Of a stretch of DNA of 64,000 bases, positions 14,701 through 29,700 are shown one piece after another. Each line of letters begins with the position of its first letter. The stretch's first letter is position 1. The notes below the pieces were generated by a model. It did not search any database. It saw nothing but the letters and a program-made list of their open reading frames with translations, and was not told where the DNA came from. The translations under genes were made by a program, and so were the position numbers. The stretch spans positions 3,166,501 to 3,230,500 of the forward strand of contig WPIO01000023.1 of the NCBI GenBank assembly GCA_009760855.2. The letters are read 5' to 3'. The stretch is from Cristatella mucedo. Lineage: Eukaryota > Bryozoa > Phylactolaemata > Cristatellidae.

Positions 14701-17700
14701 TCCAAAAGGTCAACTACTGAGGGCGACTTTGACTCGCGCCAGCGTTCGTATGCCTCTCCGTCCTAAAACGAATGTCTGGCTAGGAAGCCGATGCAGGCAG
14801 CAGTCACCCCTGCGGGGATGCCATAAATATGACGGGTGGCAATGCTTACGGCCGTTAGCACAGCGAGATAATCCTTGTCATCGTCACTGGTAACGCAAGT
14901 TGCCAGAGCACTCATAAATGCTCGCGTCGGTGTCGCGCAAATATCCAGGTAGTGCCTCAGTGCTGTCCTCAGGCTGCAAATGGGTAGACGAGTAATAGCC
15001 TTCCAGCAAGAGACTCCATCTATAAACGCAATGAGCCAGTCAATCGATGGCTCTTCTGCAATAAATGCAATGCGAGCTTATGCATAGTGCTCCAATCTGT
15101 GGACTAGTGGTAGCATTGTGGGCCATCACACCACCAGCCAAAGAAGACCCTACAACGGACCCTGCAGCTAGTGCACTGCTTCAGTCGATTGATGAAAGTG
15201 TGCCCATTAGCTGAATTTGAACCTGCAATTGAATCTACACAACTTACTATTTGCTCTTAGCGAGCACGGTACGAGACTCGTGATTGAAGAATGGCAAGGC
15301 TTACACTACAAGGACTAAAAATAGTCTGCAGCACTCCATAAGGTAGAAGTAGGTTCCGCATGAACAACCACACAAGGATGAGTTAATAACCCTCTACCCT
15401 TTCAGCTGGTTTCCTAACAAAATGTTTCCAAATGGTTTTAACTACCTTTCTTCCAATTTTATAAATGTCCGTTACCTTTGCAGTTTTCTGCTCGAGGTCT
15501 ATACTCATCCAATGCAGGAAAATCGTAAGATGATTTGAAGTACCTATGTAACTCTTTACGGCGCTACTACATAACAAAAATGACAAATGTCGCTTAATAT
15601 AATAATAATAATAATAATAATAATATTGCACTTGATAAAGCGCCCTCAGAGAACTTAATCTCTTTCTAGGCGCTTTACATTTGCTGCAAAGTGATATGCA
15701 ATTGAATAGTAAGTAAAATCATGCTTGAAAAAGAAACAAAATGAATAATATGGTTAGGGGTGACATGCACAGGGTCAGCATGCAAATGTGGTTAGTGGCA
15801 GCATGCACTATATGAACTCCGCACTTAATTTTAGTAATTCTTAGTATTTTGCGCTGCAAAAAAATATCAAATGTTGTTACCTATATACGGTTACTCACAG
15901 ATAGATCTCACGCCTGGAAAATAAATGCCTAGCAACGGCATTGCTTTGCAGCCTTTAATGCTGCTAAAGGACTTCTCCCGACTGCAATGCAGGATCTGCG
16001 GCCAAGGAGTAGGCTACGACAAGACCTCGAATATCTATCGGAAAATCTCGCCAACAGAATTGTAACCAGTAATCGCAAGGGTTTGAAAATGTCTTGTTTC
16101 GTCATTAGCTTTGCTTGAGCCTAGAAGGCCGACAAATGTAAGAGCACTGAGCATATGTAACAGTCAACTCGAGAACAAAGAGAAAATCCGCAACGCCTGC
16201 TGCGGAAAGCGACCGTGCAAGCCTTTCTTATTCGGCTACTGTCCCACACACAGCTAGGCTTGCTAAGCGATGCCCATGCAACGAGCGCCTGCTCTGTCAC
16301 GAACCTTCGCTTGCCTCGTTCTCGTGCAGGAGCTGCATTGAACTGTCCGGAGAGAAGCCGGCTTCTTCGTGTGTACGGCGCAACAAGGCGTCGATCATTT
16401 CAGGCGCGTTTTCTGGGAAGACGACGATGTGGTCCCCGGGTGCGTACATAATATCCGAGGGCTTCTTCAAGCAGACCTGTATCATTCTGGGGGTGTCGTT
16501 GCGAAATGAGCCACCTGCTTGCTTCCTGCATTTCAATGCTTGGTAAGCTAGTCAGGAACAGATCACATGGCTTGTCTACTGCCAAGCCCGCGTGCAACAC
16601 GAGCTGCTTCTTAGCGTAACTAGTTTTCGGGCGGGACAGTGTAAATAGCCCTCCCAGAGTCGGTGTAACGAAAGCCCTAAGTTGTTTCAGCTGTTTTAAT
16701 TAGGGAATTTTGGTTAGGCCGAGCCTTCAATCGTCAGATAAAGTGACATTGACGAGGTCCACATTATGCGTGACCAATCTGTCCGACTATCTTTGATTTT
16801 ATCTTACTCTTTACTCGTTTGGTCTCATTCATACTCTAGTCTTGCTAGCTGAGAAGATTGACGTTAAAAATGTAGACTAATTACTCATCCTTATACAACT
16901 TTGATTAATTAAAGAACCAACTTCAAAATGTTATTGAGCTTAGAAAATCACTGCCATAATTTTTCATAATGATGGGGATGTAAAAAAAAATAAAAACTGA
17001 TATTAAAGAAACTGATTGCTCTCAAGTTGGTTTCTTAAATGAGTCACGATTTTGATAACGAAAGAGCTATATACCAACTTTTTCCAAGCTTGCTAAGCAA
17101 AGGCGAGGCTGAAGGCGCTGCAATTGCTCGTGATTGCATAGGTAAACGCTATGAGGAACTACAGCCTGGCAGCCCATATTGGAAAATCACCTGTAGCTCA
17201 GTAATTAGTCCGTTCAGTACTGCAGCGTAGTTCTATGCAGTTTTCCTAATGTGGTGGCTATTAAAAGCAGTGCACAGCTTCTTTTAGTGCCAAGCTATTC
17301 GAACGAACTTGGATCGAAGCAGACCATGGGATTCGGTGGAATCGCCCATTATCTACCTGAACGTGGCTACTCGTACACGATTGTGAACCAGTATACAGCT
17401 CTAAAATAATGGACTTATCAAGCTGTTTCATCCCGTGATTGACAGCGACACACTATGCCATTGATCGATGTCCACCAGCTTACTGCACACGTCCACAAAT
17501 GTGATACTAGGAAGGCCATTTAAAAGAAATGGTAATCGTCACCGAGCTGAGCATGACATATATGACATTTGCTATCGATAACAAGGATAAGTAGAACGAC
17601 TGTGAGACTCTGAGCCCTTGCTTGTGTGCATCTGTGTAAATCTCTCAGGGCTCATTGTCTTTCATATCATTCGGTGTCGCGGATCACTGTCTAATTCTCG

Positions 17701-20700
17701 ATCAACTTATATACCAAACTGTCAATCTTTGTTTACCGCAGTCTCTCTTGCACAACGGTATCATATCCACCGACATTCAGAATATTAGAGTATTACGTTG
17801 GGTGATAACTTCAGAACTTATAGCTTGCTTAGAACGGTTGATTCTGTTAGGAATGAATGCGCCCATAAGGTCTTTTGGCGAAACAGACTTCTTTAACAGA
17901 GTGTGAGTTCGGTAGCTTAATGCACTTGCTGCCCCGCACATACACCTGTATGTTTGCGTACGCTTCCTCGTTGCGGACATGAGCACTTCGTTAAAATTCT
18001 TAAAGCAGAGAGTAAAGAACTATTAATTATAGAAACACTGTCAGGGACTTTTCTTTCTGGTGGAAAAAAGACAGCTTCCTTAACTCCACTGTTGGTAAGG
18101 ACGGCACTAGTAGCCTAGCCATGCAGAAGGCTTCAAAGTGAATTGTATGTATAATTAAATGGGTTAATCAGCGTTTCCGTCATCGTTTGTTCTACGTCTA
18201 TATCTGGCTGTGAGGCCAAGAATGCGGAAAAAAGCTAAAATACAGCCTTGTTCAAACCTTTGCGGGTGTTGGAGATTTATAATAAAAGTGCGGATTGCAT
18301 ATCAAATACTTGCCTTTCTTGACATACCCCTAGAAACTTCACCGACGAGGCTGTCAACTCTTTAACCGGTCGCTTGTGAAGCAAAGACAGGCCTACAATA
18401 AACTGCTCTTTTAGTACTCTTTTTACAGAGCTCCTGCCTTTGCACTAAGCATAAATTTAAGTTCTCATTGGTCGCATAAATATTAAGGACAATTTCAACG
18501 GGATAAATTTGATGACACCATCGCATGTGCACCCATACGAGACTGGATGGTACCAACATTGCGGATGTGTAGTCCAAGATATATTTTCTTCTAATAACGC
18601 TGTCAGCCGAAACATTCCAAATCATGGACTCTTTGAGTATAGCAACAGAAATCAAGTCCAAGAATGATATCTATTCTATTTCGGAAGTCGGCGACTGATT
18701 GAACTAAAATAACTTATACTTAGTGGACCAGAGGCACACAGGAAACTGAAATCAACACTTACTGCATTCGGCTTTGTAAGCTTGGGCGTTTGCAATAAAA
18801 TAACTTATAGATCTAGATTATATTCTTTAGAATTACTAACGAGTTCTTCTATTAGGCAGCCAGCGAGAGGTAAGCAAAGTTAAGAAGCAGTTGCTGTTTC
18901 CCATCGTCCTTTCAGCTAAAAAAATCTAAATTCTTGTCATACAAATGAGGCGCAATGCACATGCTTGATATATACGAACATGTCCATAAAATTGTTAGTC
19001 AATGAATGCAAGGCTTCTAGTATACAAGCGAGCAAGTAAATATTCAGAAACCAAACAAAGGAGTATTTTTTCGTCAAAAGATGCCAACTAATTGTTGTAT
19101 GTCATCTCGGGAAGCAAGGCAGCCTCACTGTACGCGAAAGGCGACTGGATAGTAATGGCAAGCACCTGTAAGCTCTTCCTTCTTTCCTAACTGCTATACA
19201 AACCACCACCACTGCCAGCAGAACTCCTAGTTTTCTTGTACATGCAGCTACTTCTGCTACTTCTAAGCTCATTCTCTTGTCTGCACAAATGAATTAGTGA
19301 CAGTTAGATAACGTTCTTTAAGCATTCACGATTTTAATCGATCTCACAAGAAATTAAAACTTTCGTGTTGTAAAATGGATTTGGACATGCTTTTTTATAA
19401 GGTTCATTATTCAAGGAAAGCACGTGTCTCTGTGAGGTGTATGATTCGGGCTGGGTACCTAAATAAGAATTGTGGCATTGTATCCTCAGCATAGAACTCG
19501 CAAAATGAATGAAGGAACAAGGCTTTGTACTAGGTGTCTAGTTAAACTTGTTAATACCCGAAAAATCCTTGGAGTGATTTGGTAAGGGCCTTTCCGTGTT
19601 AATGGGGAACAGTTTTTTACATCCTATAAATAATAATCGACTCAGGCGGTCTATGCAATCTGCCTACCTTCGACCAACATCATAGAATCTGCACCACTGG
19701 TGTCTGGCACAAGGCGGTAATCCCCAGCGGACCAAGCTCCCACATCTTTTTTACTCGTGCTTTGAGGGAATTCTCTTGGTGCTTCGATGCAGAATACTTC
19801 ACAAGCTTCCTGAAAGGTAGAAAGCTAATGCAGCACGTTCTTGGCAAGGACCACACAAAATGGTTGTAGCGCATCATGACTCGCCATCAGCTAGCACATA
19901 AAAATCACTATGGCTCCTCTCCGGCTCTATAGACGAGGCTGTAAAATCAGCTGTCTTCACTTTGGATATCAGCCACAAATTTTGGCTGCTTTTGTACTAA
20001 ATAATTACTTCGATCAAGACAAATCTATGTGCAGCGATCTTTTTCAGATCGCAACCGACAATTTATTTCATAACTAAGGTTTGCTCGCGACTTCAGTTTA
20101 CTGCTGCTTAAGAAAATCAGGTCTATCTAAATAGAGATCATAGGAGCTCCGTCTGCACAAACATGTACTCATATCAACCCTTCCACCCTAAGATTTGCTT
20201 CTTCAATTTAACTTGCTTATGATTCCACAAATATATTCAAGGATGTACCTTCCTGCTTTCGTCATTCAATCTTTTGGATTCCTTTTAGGTTACATTTCGT
20301 GCCATGGATGCTTTCTTAGTCGACCCTGACAGCCGTTTGACTTTAAATTTTCACTCAGTCTACATGCTTCTTTAATATTCTACGTACGGTGCCAAAAAAC
20401 ATATGCAGCTCTCCAACGGCATTAACTGCTAAAATAGAGCCATATGAATGTAATACCACTAATATTATTAGTAACGATAATATTACGTCCATTTTTTTTT
20501 TTATCTCCGTCACCTTCAAGAGCGTCTCCCTCACTCACTCACTCATCCTATTAAACTTTATATTTCCATTTACCGGGTTATTTTTATTTATCTTTCACTC
20601 GCACTCTTCTAACATCCAGCTCTACTGGATCTTCTATCTAAATAGATACGGTAAAGTTTCCGCTCTTCTTAGTGTAATTGGAAATTTTATAAAGGAATTC

Positions 20701-23700
20701 ATTCTTATTTATTTAATTTGTCATACAAAATCTGCACGAAACTTTGTATCTGGAAATATCTAACGAAACAAGAATGTGTTCCTTCACTACGTATCTGTTA
20801 AAGGCTTTGATATTGTATACCACCTGGAGACATGCTTTACTGCCAACATCAATCGCAGTTTAGCTTTTGCTTATCGCCCTAAAAGAACCTGCTTAGGTAT
20901 ATTGTGAATACTAGAAAGATGCTGTCACTTGGTTAGTCAAAACACATGCACAATTTCAGAACGCATGTACACACAAAGGAAAAATTCTGCGGAAGGAGTA
21001 AATGTGGTTTGTAACAAGTGGACTTTTGCTTCAATTGAAATATCATTAGATGTCGTCACTTTGATCGAGAGCTTCACGCATCGGGACCATACGAACTGAA
21101 GGTAGATCTTCAAAAGAATTGAGCTTGGTTAGACGTACAGCTGAGTGACTAGAATCAGATGAGCTGGTAGTATGATGCAAAGTCTGAGTGGGAAGTTTTT
21201 TTGGATAGTTATTCTAGAGAAAGAGAGTGAGGGGTTCTAAAGGTGAGTGACTGGTCCTTGAAGTCGATGCACTGCTTGATGAAGGGAAAATTTAAGTTAG
21301 TGAGTACTTTTGTGGCCAGTCATACGCTAATGATATGTAAGTCAATGTGCAAGTGTTAAATAGAACTGTGGGCTACTTCAAAAATCGCAAAAATACTTTC
21401 AAACCAACAAATATACTTTATTGGCCCTACCTTAAAAACATTTGTAGACCAACGTCCAAAACTTTCTTCCTGGCCACACAGGTCGTCACCGTCGGCTATG
21501 GGAAGCAGCCGTCTGCCCCCAATATCCTCGAGCAAGGCATCAATATTGTGGGCAAATACGCAGTAATTGGGATAAGCTCTTGAGCCTAGTCCAAAGACAG
21601 AAAATCTGTAAAGCAAAATTTAAGCAATAGAACGTTATGAGAAAATTTTTTAAGAGTCCTGTAAAAATTTTCTCCTGTAGTTTTCCGAATACTCTTGGGC
21701 TTTGTCGCTTATCAAGGTCTGCTAAAAACAAATAGCAGCACTTAAAAACAAATTTGCAGAGCTCCCTCAGAAGGGTGGATTCATTAAAGACACTTCACAT
21801 GGGATGCAGGAAAGAGTTCTTACTAGCTGGATTATTTACACGTGGTTTGACTCCGTCCTTTGCTGTGCGAATTTGATAATCCGATCACTTCTAACAGGGC
21901 ACTGTCTCAGTTGTCTGTCCGTACGTGCAAATCTGACTTACTGCTTAATTTGTATCGCAGGCTATAAATATCTTCCCTCTAATTTCTACTGCGAACCTAA
22001 ATTACTGCAAGTATAGACCTCGGAGTTCATTTCGATGTAGTTTCAAATGAAAAAATGGATGGATAACCCTGTTATAACTCCCGCCGCGGAGATAGAAAGG
22101 ATTAATATACTCAGTTTTTGTATCTTTCCATTTATTGATCGTTTAACTCATATTAAGCTGTATTTATTTAAGCACGGCTTAATGCCCAATGTAAGAAATT
22201 GAAGCCAATAATGATTAGTTCTAAATGCTGCAGCCGACAAGGCTTGCCGCGGCTGACGAGACTTTTTGCTTCCTTACATGACGTATGCTTTTTGTCTTAC
22301 AGATGTAATAATCTCCGAGCAAGATCCATGGTTAACTTTTATGTAGCCAGCATAGATATGTCTGTGCTTTGATCCTTTCGAACCTTCCAGCAGCTCAGGC
22401 TCTGTCAACTTCCTGGCAGGTATTGAATTCTTGGCAACATGGCAGCAGCAAAGTATCTCAAATTGCATGACAATAAATTCAATCAACTAGTCATGGGCAA
22501 ACGTAGCTTTACTCGGAAATCGGAAAACCTAATCCCTCAAAATGAATTATTCAGCCTAAATATCTCCAGTAACATCTGCACGCAATCTAGTCGTCCTCCT
22601 TCAGAGCACTCTGTCACTTGATGTCCAGGTTAGCTCCATAGCCAAGTGTGCCCGTTTTCGGGCAAGTAACTTAGCTAATATATGAGCGTGCTGATATAAT
22701 GATACCACAGCAGATCTAGTTCGTGTATTTGTAACATCCCAACTAGGTTTCTGAAACTCATTACAGGAAGGTCTTCCTGCCTGTGTGAGTAGAATTTTCA
22801 GTTTAGGAAAAAATCTACACCAAGGTAAGTCGATCGTAAATATTGCAACTGCAACATATTACACCAATTTGTACCGCCCTACACTGCTTCCCGTCAAATA
22901 TTATCTCAAATTTAAGATTATTTCGCTCACATTTAGGCCTCTTCATAATCTCGTTTTAGCCTAGCAATCTAAAATACTTCCCTTTCAGACTTTGCATCTA
23001 ACCACCGTCTGCTGACTCAGGTCATTTAGCTGTGCCTCGAACACACTTCTTTTTGTCTGGGCATCATTTTTTCGGGTCTTATGCTCTCAAAGTCTACAAC
23101 ACACTATAAGCAAGCACCGCGGAACCTCGACCTTGAAAAGAGATCAAATAAGCCAAACCCTTACCTTTTCCTAAATTAATTTGCTCTGTTCACGTGAATT
23201 GGCCTTTTCCATTTATGTGTGATTGCATTTCGCATTAAACAGTTGACAAATGGGTATGCTTGATTTCCCGCATGCGAAAGTGCCTGGGAAGAGATTTGGC
23301 TCTCTAGTGGTGCTAAAACAATTCTTGTTATTAAAATTATTTTTGTTTTATTTAGCCTTAACTTGCTAACTGTTACGTTATGCACCACACATATTAAATA
23401 GCTCTGCATTCATGTCATTATAGCAGCATGAAGTCATATTTGACCGCCAAGATCTATAACAGCTGTCTTGAATGCCCAGCTCAGACGACATGGATCGACC
23501 TAGCGGCTGACTTGCCAGCACTCTAGCTAAGGGGTATAGTATGGCCTATATAGGGGTGTAGCCTCATTTAAATAGGCATAGAGTATTTCTGAGATGTTAC
23601 TCTCGCATCGTTATGGTCCGGAGTTTCAAGAGACCAATAAATCTAAATGTGATTGCTTGTTCTCTACAGTTTTCCGTCAAAACTTGTATATCAATTCAAA

Positions 23701-26700
23701 AGCGGCATCAACAGTCAGCAGGTATTTAAATATGGTCTAGAAAATTCGCAGGTGGTTCGGCACTATTTTTACATGAAACGTTCCGTAACTAGTAGCAGAG
23801 TCTTGAAGCCTAGAAGATGCTCAAAAGAAGCAGTTCGCTTCAATTGTACTTAGGGGCCGATTGCTCTCAACAAAGGACTTGACGCAAACGATCATCATAC
23901 CCTAATGCCAAGTGTTTACCACTAAAAATGTGACCATGCTTTCTTTACATCGCATATAAAGTGCCTAGAAAGATATTAAAGTTCTCTGAGTCACGTATTG
24001 TTATTATTATTTGTTATAAACTAGGTTTCTCTTATAGACGGCGACGCTTTGTGATAAATTACAAATCTGTTAGATTTACAATTATTCCAAAATTGCATCA
24101 CCTTAATGCTTCATAATTTGCAGTCAGTTCTGCAGAAAACTCGCCTTCTAATATTAATCTTCAGGTGACAATGGCCTTAGTCTGATAATGAACATAGCCT
24201 TAACGTGATCATAAAAATATTTTCTGGTTGGGATTAGTTTGAAGATTTCTAAGATTACTGAATTAACTCTATCTCAGTGAATGACCATTGTGGTACGAGA
24301 CAACCTCTATAGAAGGGCAGTAGCCCCGCCTCTAGGTCAGTATTTTCGATCCAGTACTATTTTTTCATGTATCAGCCTGTAATGTAATGTAATGCATCTC
24401 CGTCTGTAAATCCAAAAAAGTCATAAAGACCGTGTCGGTGCTACCTAGGAGAGTTTTGTATAGCCCACTCACAGCCTAAGCGGCTTTCGGTACGCATTTG
24501 GTAGCCAAAAGACTTCGTCTCACGAAACAAAAAGTAAGTTGTAAGCATAGCAGAGTTAGGAGAGCAGCTGAGGTAGTGAGTAGCATGGAAGTAGCAGCTC
24601 AGGACCGCTGAAAAGGATGAGCCATAGTCGGCAGTTGTAGAGTAGTTGTCATTGCGTAAGAATTGTGGAAGCGAGTTCCACAGTTGACACATATGACCTG
24701 CAGAGCTAAAGCTTCTGTCGCCAACGGTCTTTGAGCAGAGGAATGAAACAGCTAATTTATTGTCCACACAGAATCTGAGGGTGCGAACAGGCTGAAACTG
24801 ATGCAGCAGTTCAGCCAGGTACGAAGGAGCCAAGCCGTGGCGGGCCTTGTGGGGCAGCGTAAGAACTTTGCTCTGTATCCTTTGCTCAACCGGCATTCAT
24901 CCTAGTTCTTTTAGCAAAGGAGACATGTGCTCAAACATCTGTGACTTGAAAATTAGCTTTGCAGCCATATTCATAGTCAGCTGCAGTGACCTAATAGCTT
25001 TCTTTGGTAGCCCAGCCAAAAGGGATTTACAATAATCAAGCCGAGACAGAACTATGGAGCTAGTTAATTCTTTTACAACCAACTGTGGGAGGCAGCTCCT
25101 GGTCTTGGATAGGTATCGGACGTGATGGCTAGCTGTAGAAGCACTCTTTTGAATGAAGTTTTTAAAATTGAGGTAGCTGTCGTAAACGACATCTAAATTT
25201 TGAGCACGCGGTGACGGTCGCACAATAGCATCACCTATTAGAAGAGAAAAGCCTTTAATCCAGCCACACGCTTAGGGCATGAAACTTAAATTAAATTAAA
25301 TGATTAATTAAATGATTAAATGATTAAAATTAAATTAAATGATGATAAAACCAAACTGCTGCTGTGAGCAGCAGTTCGGTTTTATCATCATTTAATTTCA
25401 GAAAGTTTTCCAACATCCAGGATGGATTATCGGCAAGGCAAGCATTCAGTTTTTTTAGTTGTTGCATTAGATTCTGTAACTCTATACAAACTAAATTTGA
25501 CCACCCCTTCAGAAAAATAGACACATAATAATAATTATAATAATAATAACCCACTTGATAAAGTCCCCTCGTATAACTAAATCTCTTTCTAGGCGCTTTA
25601 CATTTGCTGCAAAGGAAACACGATTGAATAGATGGTGTTAGACACAGTGGTAGAGAGATGGCTGAATCTCTTAGTTTGTTGACTGGCCTTGCAGCTATAT
25701 TCATCACAAGCTGCAAAGGCTTAATAAATTAATTCGTAGTCCAGCCGAATCGAAATTACAATAGTCTAGCCTAGACATAACCAGGAGCTAGTAAGCATTT
25801 TTGATGCTATCGCGGTAGGCAACTCCTAATTTTAGGCAGGAATCTAAGGTGACGGCTAGCTTCGGAGACAGTCTTAATAATAAAACTATAAAAAGAGTAA
25901 GCGACTATGGAATAACATCCTTAAATTCTGAGCACATGGCGACGGATGCACAATGGTATCACATATTATAAGAGCAGAGACTCATAGTTTAGCATATGCT
26001 TGGGGTGACCTGTGAGTAGAAACTCGATTTTATCATCATTCAGTTTATTAGGGTCGGTGTTTGACACCAAGTTAGTCACTAATATCATGGTCAGTAATCC
26101 GATCTGCCTTTCCATCATCACGAGAGAATATTTCGCAACTGAATTAATTTAGAACTTTGGTCTGCTGCCACTAAGAGGTGAGAAAAATGCCGGATACGAT
26201 CGTCATACCAATCCACAGAACGATTGACTTCGGAAGCGTTAGTAAAAATCTGTTTTTACGCATCGAATACTACCACCTTCCTAACTCGCTACGGCTCGTA
26301 TCTTTTGATTCTGTACCAAGAAAGACCAGTTAAGAATCACTGGATACTATATATATATATACTGATGGGATTTTCGAAGCTAAAATTTTTAAGGTGAAAT
26401 CTCGCGGTCCTTGTTAGCTTCCTCTTTGATCTCGCGGTACTTGTTAGCTGACTCTTCAATTTTCTGTTGCTAAAGAAAGTTAAGTTTACTTTGAGTTCTT
26501 TAAGGGTGACGCTTACTAGCTAGCTTATCTCGTTGTTTATTATCTCACGCTATTCTCTAGTGTACAAGTTTACCAAATATAATCGGTGCGCTTAGGTCTT
26601 TTTTGCTGGAATCCGTAACTATCAAAACACAAAGTCTTGGGAAACTGATGTTACCTATAAATTTTTTTCTTACGGCTCCCTTGAAAGGAGATATTGAACG

Positions 26701-29700
26701 CTAGACAAGTATTTTCATTAAGCTTGACCCTTTCACTTTGCATACTTTCCTCTACTTCTAGTTATGTTATATATATATATAATTCATTTATATAGCACCT
26801 CAAGAGAACTTAATCTCTATTCAGGCGCTTCACATACGCCTAGGAGCTCGAGCCCACGACCTCAGTCAGACCTTGGTCGGGGCGAGTACCTTAACCGCTG
26901 GACCAAACCAGCTCGTGTTTCAATGGTCTTCCGAGTCGCAGGTAACGGCCTTGCCCACTTGCAGCCAAATACAAACACATTGAAACTTCTGGAAATGTCC
27001 ATTCAAAGGAATTTTTGTTTAATTATTATTTTTTAACTGTATTTCGAATCAACTAAGCAAATTGGGCCACGTATTTTTCCATTGGGCAGCTCTGGCTAGT
27101 GAGGCAGCAATGACTTCCTTTTATGAACGGTTTCGCATACTCGTTTCCATACAAAAATGGAGGTTGATCTTTCCATCATTCGTTTGTAGTTATAATTTTG
27201 TTGATACGACTTGGTAAAACAAGACTCTACTGCTTTCAAACAACATGCAGATGTGGCCAAGTTAGCAAGTCCTTGCGAAAGCCATGGCCGAACCGAGCTA
27301 TTTGCCTTCAAAGTGGTTGTGTCAGAAGGTGATGGCAATTCATTAGCCGGCCTCCACATACTTACATTGGTCCGACAAAGAACCCACTGTCCTTCCTGGC
27401 GTTTCTGCTTCGGGCAACGCTTTCAAGTTTCTCTTCACGAAGTGCAGTGAGAAACTCACTGAAGTCCTGCAAGGTGAGAAATATATAAATTACAAGATTG
27501 TGGCAAAAGTTGGTGGATCCTTAATCTATCAACGAGTTCTATCCACTAGGTATTTTAATTTCAAGCTAATAAAGATCTCTTTTTCCAAAAAACGCGTGCG
27601 TGCTTTTGTTTGGTATTGTGGAATCTCCATCAAGAAGACTTCAAGATTTCATGAAAAAGAAGCACGATGCGATAGCACGTAGAGATCGCGGAAGTTTTCA
27701 CTTCAGAATACGGTCAGGCTCTTTTAGTACTCGCTAGATGTGGTAGTTAACATGCCTCGAAAGGCAACCAAAGGCTTACTCAGGTAGTAGCAACTTGCAG
27801 CTTGCAGTACCAGCAGAAAATAAAGGCTTGGTCAGCCAGCGGCCAGTTACTGCTTACTGCTTGCTGTGTTAGGCTTCCGTTCTTCGTTGCTCCCCCCCCC
27901 CCACTGATCAGCTGGTCGTCTGCCGATTGCCTGCCGGAAACTGCTTGGCTGCCGCTGACAGGTCTACTTCCGGGTGCAGGTGCTGCCCAATCTTTCCTGA
28001 GCTTCCGCCTACGGCATGCCCCGATTCTTAGCTGGGTTGGGTAAGGCGGGTATGGTGCTCAATTTTTTCCGATCCAGGTTTCAACTTCGAGCTCTATAGC
28101 TGCCAATGCTTGCTTGCCTACTCTAGTGGAAGTGATGTTAATCGTGGTAACAATAATATATGTCCTTTTTATAGGTATTACCCTAAGAGAATCAAATCTC
28201 TAACGCTGTAAAATAGTCATAGCCCCTAAATTTCTTTGGCAAATAAGTAAATGAGGCTTTTTAATTGACCGACTTGTAATACTGTATGGCCCTTGGTAAT
28301 ATATTCACTTTAAACCTAAAAGGTTGGGCCAGAATATTTTGCTAATTGATTAGTTTACTTGCTACCTCTGGAGCGTAGTGACTGGTATGATGCGGAAGTA
28401 GTGGAGCCAGTTTATTCATCTTGCGGGAAAAAGACCTGAAACACGTTTTCCTGTAAGCAGCAAGACCAACAATATTTTCATCTAGTCACGGCTAGACCGG
28501 CAATTAATGAAATAATTACATCGAAAACTCTTTACAAACGTCTTTATGTGACGAGAACTCTTCGGAGGCTTCTCTAATGAAATCAATACAGAATTTCTCC
28601 GTTGGCGATGGTCAGAGGCGTAGGAATATGGAGTGGACCAGGTCGCTACCCAGTTGTAGGGGCGAGAGACGGCTATAGCTCCCTCTGTCCCCTGGCTCGG
28701 CCTTTGCATGGCAGTGTTCCAGCCACGAAATCGGTTTTCCTTTGACCGGAATTTTTTTTACTAGGCAGCCTGCAAGGAAAACCGTTACATTGTGCTGAAC
28801 GCATTTCATAGCTTGGATTCATTTCACGCCTTCGGCTCCGAGGTCGTGGGTTCGAATCCTGCGTCGAGCGATCCTTTATCGCCGCTGCAAGCGGTAATGA
28901 TAGCCGTATAGGCTCTTCTGTCGCTATAAAAAGAGGCTGTTAAATCAGCTAGTATTTTTTCGATGTTTTGGCTAGATTAGCACAACAGTGTTTGCACCTT
29001 AACGTCTATTTGATTAATTAGACACGACTCGGGTGCCACACATCGTGTAGCTTAGCTAAGAACTCGATAGATGCTGCCCATACAGTTAAGCAGCTAGACT
29101 AAACTGAAGAGTCCGAGTTGAAAACTGCATTAAGCCGGATAGGCTGCTTTTCCTCATAAACTGGGCAATCGGACGCATGAACGCTTCAAAAAAGGAGACA
29201 ATAACGCTCGCTCGAAGGCACTCGATAGATAGCACATGCGACGTCGCACTGCCGTTCTCTCTCGCCATGTCGCTCTCGTGCGTACTTGATCGCAGTCTCA
29301 CCTTGCCGTTCTCGGGCGGCTCTCCATTTCCAAAGGTGCTCGTGACGATCAGCACCAGCGACTCGTGTTCAATGGCAGCGTAGTCGTATTCGTCCATGCA
29401 ATACAACTGACCGTGTAAATATTAAGGTGCAAAGAGTGCATGCACCTGATCTGGCACCAGCAGGTGCGAGCGCAAAAGGCTCGGACCGAATGCGAATGGT
29501 AACAGTCATACTGCACACGCTCGCTGTAGTTTACAGACAGGGCAAGAGTCTTACGGTATATTAGCAGGCGCCGTTAGAAAGGCTTTGCATGTGCTGTAAT
29601 TAATATGGTAGTCACTTTCTGTCAGCAAGAAGTCGGCAGCAATATATTTTATTTTCCTCAAATGAAGGTTCAGAGACAAAATGTATTCTTTTTTATCAGG

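Noticed and set aside
16400-16600. 66-codon minus-strand frame overlapping NOS exon 14
   Set aside because: It is a different frame of a proven exon; the true frame carries the PGD..VVFP.N motif and fits both splice phases.
20389-20763. 124-codon plus-strand frame, hydrophobic
   Set aside because: AT-rich and low complexity (Phe, Ile, Leu, Ser). Not recognised, no start context or splice partners; likely chance.
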